Assembly: GCA_030626265.1 (NCBI GenBank)
Contig: DAOUPF010000100.1
Location: 1 to 5,886, forward strand
From: Sulfurovum sp.
Lineage (GTDB): Bacteria; Campylobacterota; Campylobacteria; Campylobacterales; Sulfurovaceae
Direction of reading: 5' to 3'
Length of the DNA: 5,886 nucleotides
A model generated the notes under the pieces. The model made no database searches, had not been told where the DNA came from, and saw nothing but the letters and a program-made list of their open reading frames with translations. The translations under genes and the position numbers were made by a program. Shown here piece after piece: positions 5,256 through 5,886 of the stretch; position 1 is the stretch's first letter, and each line of letters begins with the position of its first letter.

Positions 5256-5886
5256 CTACCAAGGTACTATTTTAATGATATCTATATTATCATGTATATC
5301 TTCTTTGAACAACATATCATATTCCCATGTCAATGGATTATTTAATGTATATTCTGCCACACGTACATAATCTGCATCATTTCGTATGATATATTCATGG
5401 TAATTACGTTGCCAAATGCGTTTATTGAATGGTGGTAATGTGCCGTTTTTTACCATTTTGATATATTGGATTGTTGTATGCCGTTTAAATGATTGAATGA
5501 TGGTTGGTAAATCTATGTTTGGTTTCGTAGGGGCAGATTCCATATCTGCCCTTTTGGATGCATGTTTAATCATAGATTCATGGTCAATCATCCGTTCATC
5601 GGTATCCATACATTCAATTTTATTCATCCGTTCAAGGGCGGATATGGAATCCGCCCCTACGGTATTCATATCATTATCATTATCATTATCAACGATTTCA
5701 ATAATCCCATGTATATGATTGGGCATAATGACAAATTCATGTAAATGAACATTTAAAAAATCATCCATAATTTCATGCCACAATGAATGTACCATCCTTC
5801 CTGCCTCATTCAATATCATTTCACCATCCAAAATCTCCCCAAACAAATGTACCCTCTCCTGTGTACAAATGGTCACAAAATAACAC
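5256..5886 (-). CDS. REP-associated tyrosine transposase (Y1/HUH, IS200-like), N-terminus cut by window edge
   Basis: This is a single-strand DNA transposase-like nuclease of the Y1_Tnp family, RAYT branch. The frame stays open to the right edge and upstream codons read Cys-Tyr-Phe before VTICTQ, matching the family's YFVTICTQ strand, so the real start lies outside the window (perhaps 20-25 residues further) and GTG 5874-5876 is internal. Numbering from that GTG: the HUH metal motif is His54-Ile-His56 in MPNHIHGII; PTIIQSFKRHTT (124-135) and RIWQRNYHEYIIRND (153-167) follow; the likely catalytic tyrosine is Tyr176 in EYTLNNP, where the family usually has YI..NP. Between these lies an extra segment (about 62-118) holding an Asp-Asn repeat and two translated GTAG hairpins. 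Key residues are present, so it may be active. It is not flanked by recognisable IS ends. Confidence 0.88.
   Translation of the reverse strand, partial: CYFVTICTQERVHLFGEILDGEMILNEAGRMVHSLWHEIMDDFLNVHLHEFVIMPNHIHGIIEIVDNDNDNDMNTVGADSISALERMNKIECMDTDERMIDHESMIKHASKRADMESAPTKPNIDLPTIIQSFKRHTTIQYIKMVKNGTLPPFNKRIWQRNYHEYIIRNDADYVRVAEYTLNNPLTWEYDMLFKEDIHDNIDIIKIVPW
5527..5551 (+). repeat. REP-like element A: GTAG head plus hairpin, inside the transposase gene
   Basis: GTAG (5527-5530) is followed by GGGCAGAT (5531-5538), loop TCCAT and ATCTGCCC (5544-5551), a perfect 8-bp stem. A GTAG tetranucleotide beside a short palindrome is the established layout of REP sequences recognised by RAYT transposases. 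In the host gene it is read in frame on the opposite strand as RADMESAPT (residues 109-117). It is nearly identical to element B, in inverted orientation. Confidence 0.8.
5588..5634. repeat. 11-bp direct repeat between the two REP-like elements
   Basis: TCATCCGTTCA occurs at 5588-5598 and 5624-5634, a period of 36 bp, which keeps the frame. The minus-strand translation shows the Glu-Arg-Met tripeptide twice (residues 83-85 and 94-96). It may be a remnant of a duplication within the spacer of the paired elements. Confidence 0.5.
5636..5660 (-). repeat. REP-like element B: GTAG head plus hairpin, inverted relative to A
   Basis: Read on the minus strand from 5660: GTAG (5657-5660), GGGCGGAT (5649-5656), loop TCCAT, ATCCGCCC (5636-5643). 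It differs from element A at just two positions, which pair with each other (A-T in A, G-C in B). The two copies face each other with GTAG heads outward and 84 bp between, like a paired REP unit (BIME). It is translated as TVGADSISAL (residues 72-81) of the transposase. Confidence 0.8.
5672..5690. repeat. Hexanucleotide microsatellite coding for Asp-Asn repeats
   Basis: CATTAT is repeated three times in tandem (5672-5689), encoding DNDNDND (residues 63-69) on the minus strand just after the HIH motif and just before element B. Copy changes would add or remove two residues without shifting the frame. Confidence 0.75.

Noticed and set aside
5497..5744. Plus-strand open frames opposite the transposase
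   Set aside because: They are shadows; peptides such as GADSISA arise because the REP elements are palindromic and read similarly on both strands.
5874..5876. GTG as the start of the transposase gene
   Set aside because: The frame continues to the window edge without a stop, and the upstream codons (Cys-Tyr-Phe) complete a conserved family strand, so the start is outside the window.

Overview
The window looks like chromosomal DNA of a Campylobacterota bacterium, probably a Sulfurovum- or Sulfurimonas-like member. The evidence is low G+C, protein sequences of that style, -10 boxes of the TATAAT/TAAAAT type without clear -35 boxes, and the compact order rpsP - KH protein - rimM - trmD - rplS that is known from Campylobacter and Helicobacter. 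The genus is an inference.

Layout from left to right. (1) 1-1730, minus strand: a two-gene unit, sppA (membrane-anchored signal-peptide peptidase) then waaA (Kdo transferase, cut by the left edge). (2) 1731-1794: a short divergent promoter region. (3) 1795-2256, plus strand: smpB, the tmRNA-binding protein of trans-translation, starting at GTG. (4) 2253-2843, minus strand: an uncharacterised membrane protein with a TTG start, meeting smpB tail to tail with a 4-bp overlap. (5) 2844-3009: an intergenic stretch mostly filled by one imperfect palindrome of about 95 bp. (6) 3010-5064, minus strand: the ribosome/tRNA operon rpsP - khpA - rimM - trmD - rplS, with gaps of 4-5 bp or overlaps. (7) 5065-5255: the promoter and leader region of that operon, with a 9-bp inverted repeat bracketing the best -10 box. 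(8) 5256-5886, minus strand: a Y1/HUH tyrosine transposase of the REP-associated (RAYT) kind, cut by the right edge.

Most genes belong to translation: ribosomal proteins S16 and L19, the 30S maturation factor RimM, the m1G37 tRNA methyltransferase TrmD, a small KH RNA-binding protein and the ribosome-rescue factor SmpB. sppA and waaA are cell-envelope functions.

The most notable content is palindromic DNA. Two 25-bp elements with the REP layout (GTAG head plus hairpin) lie in inverted orientation inside the transposase reading frame. They are translated without breaking it and differ only by a compensatory base-pair change. A separate, unrelated 95-bp imperfect palindrome that also carries GTAG tetranucleotides lies downstream of rplS. 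Together these suggest a REP/RAYT-type system whose palindromes have entered the coding sequence of their own presumed mobiliser. Whether either palindrome is repeated elsewhere in the genome cannot be seen from this window.
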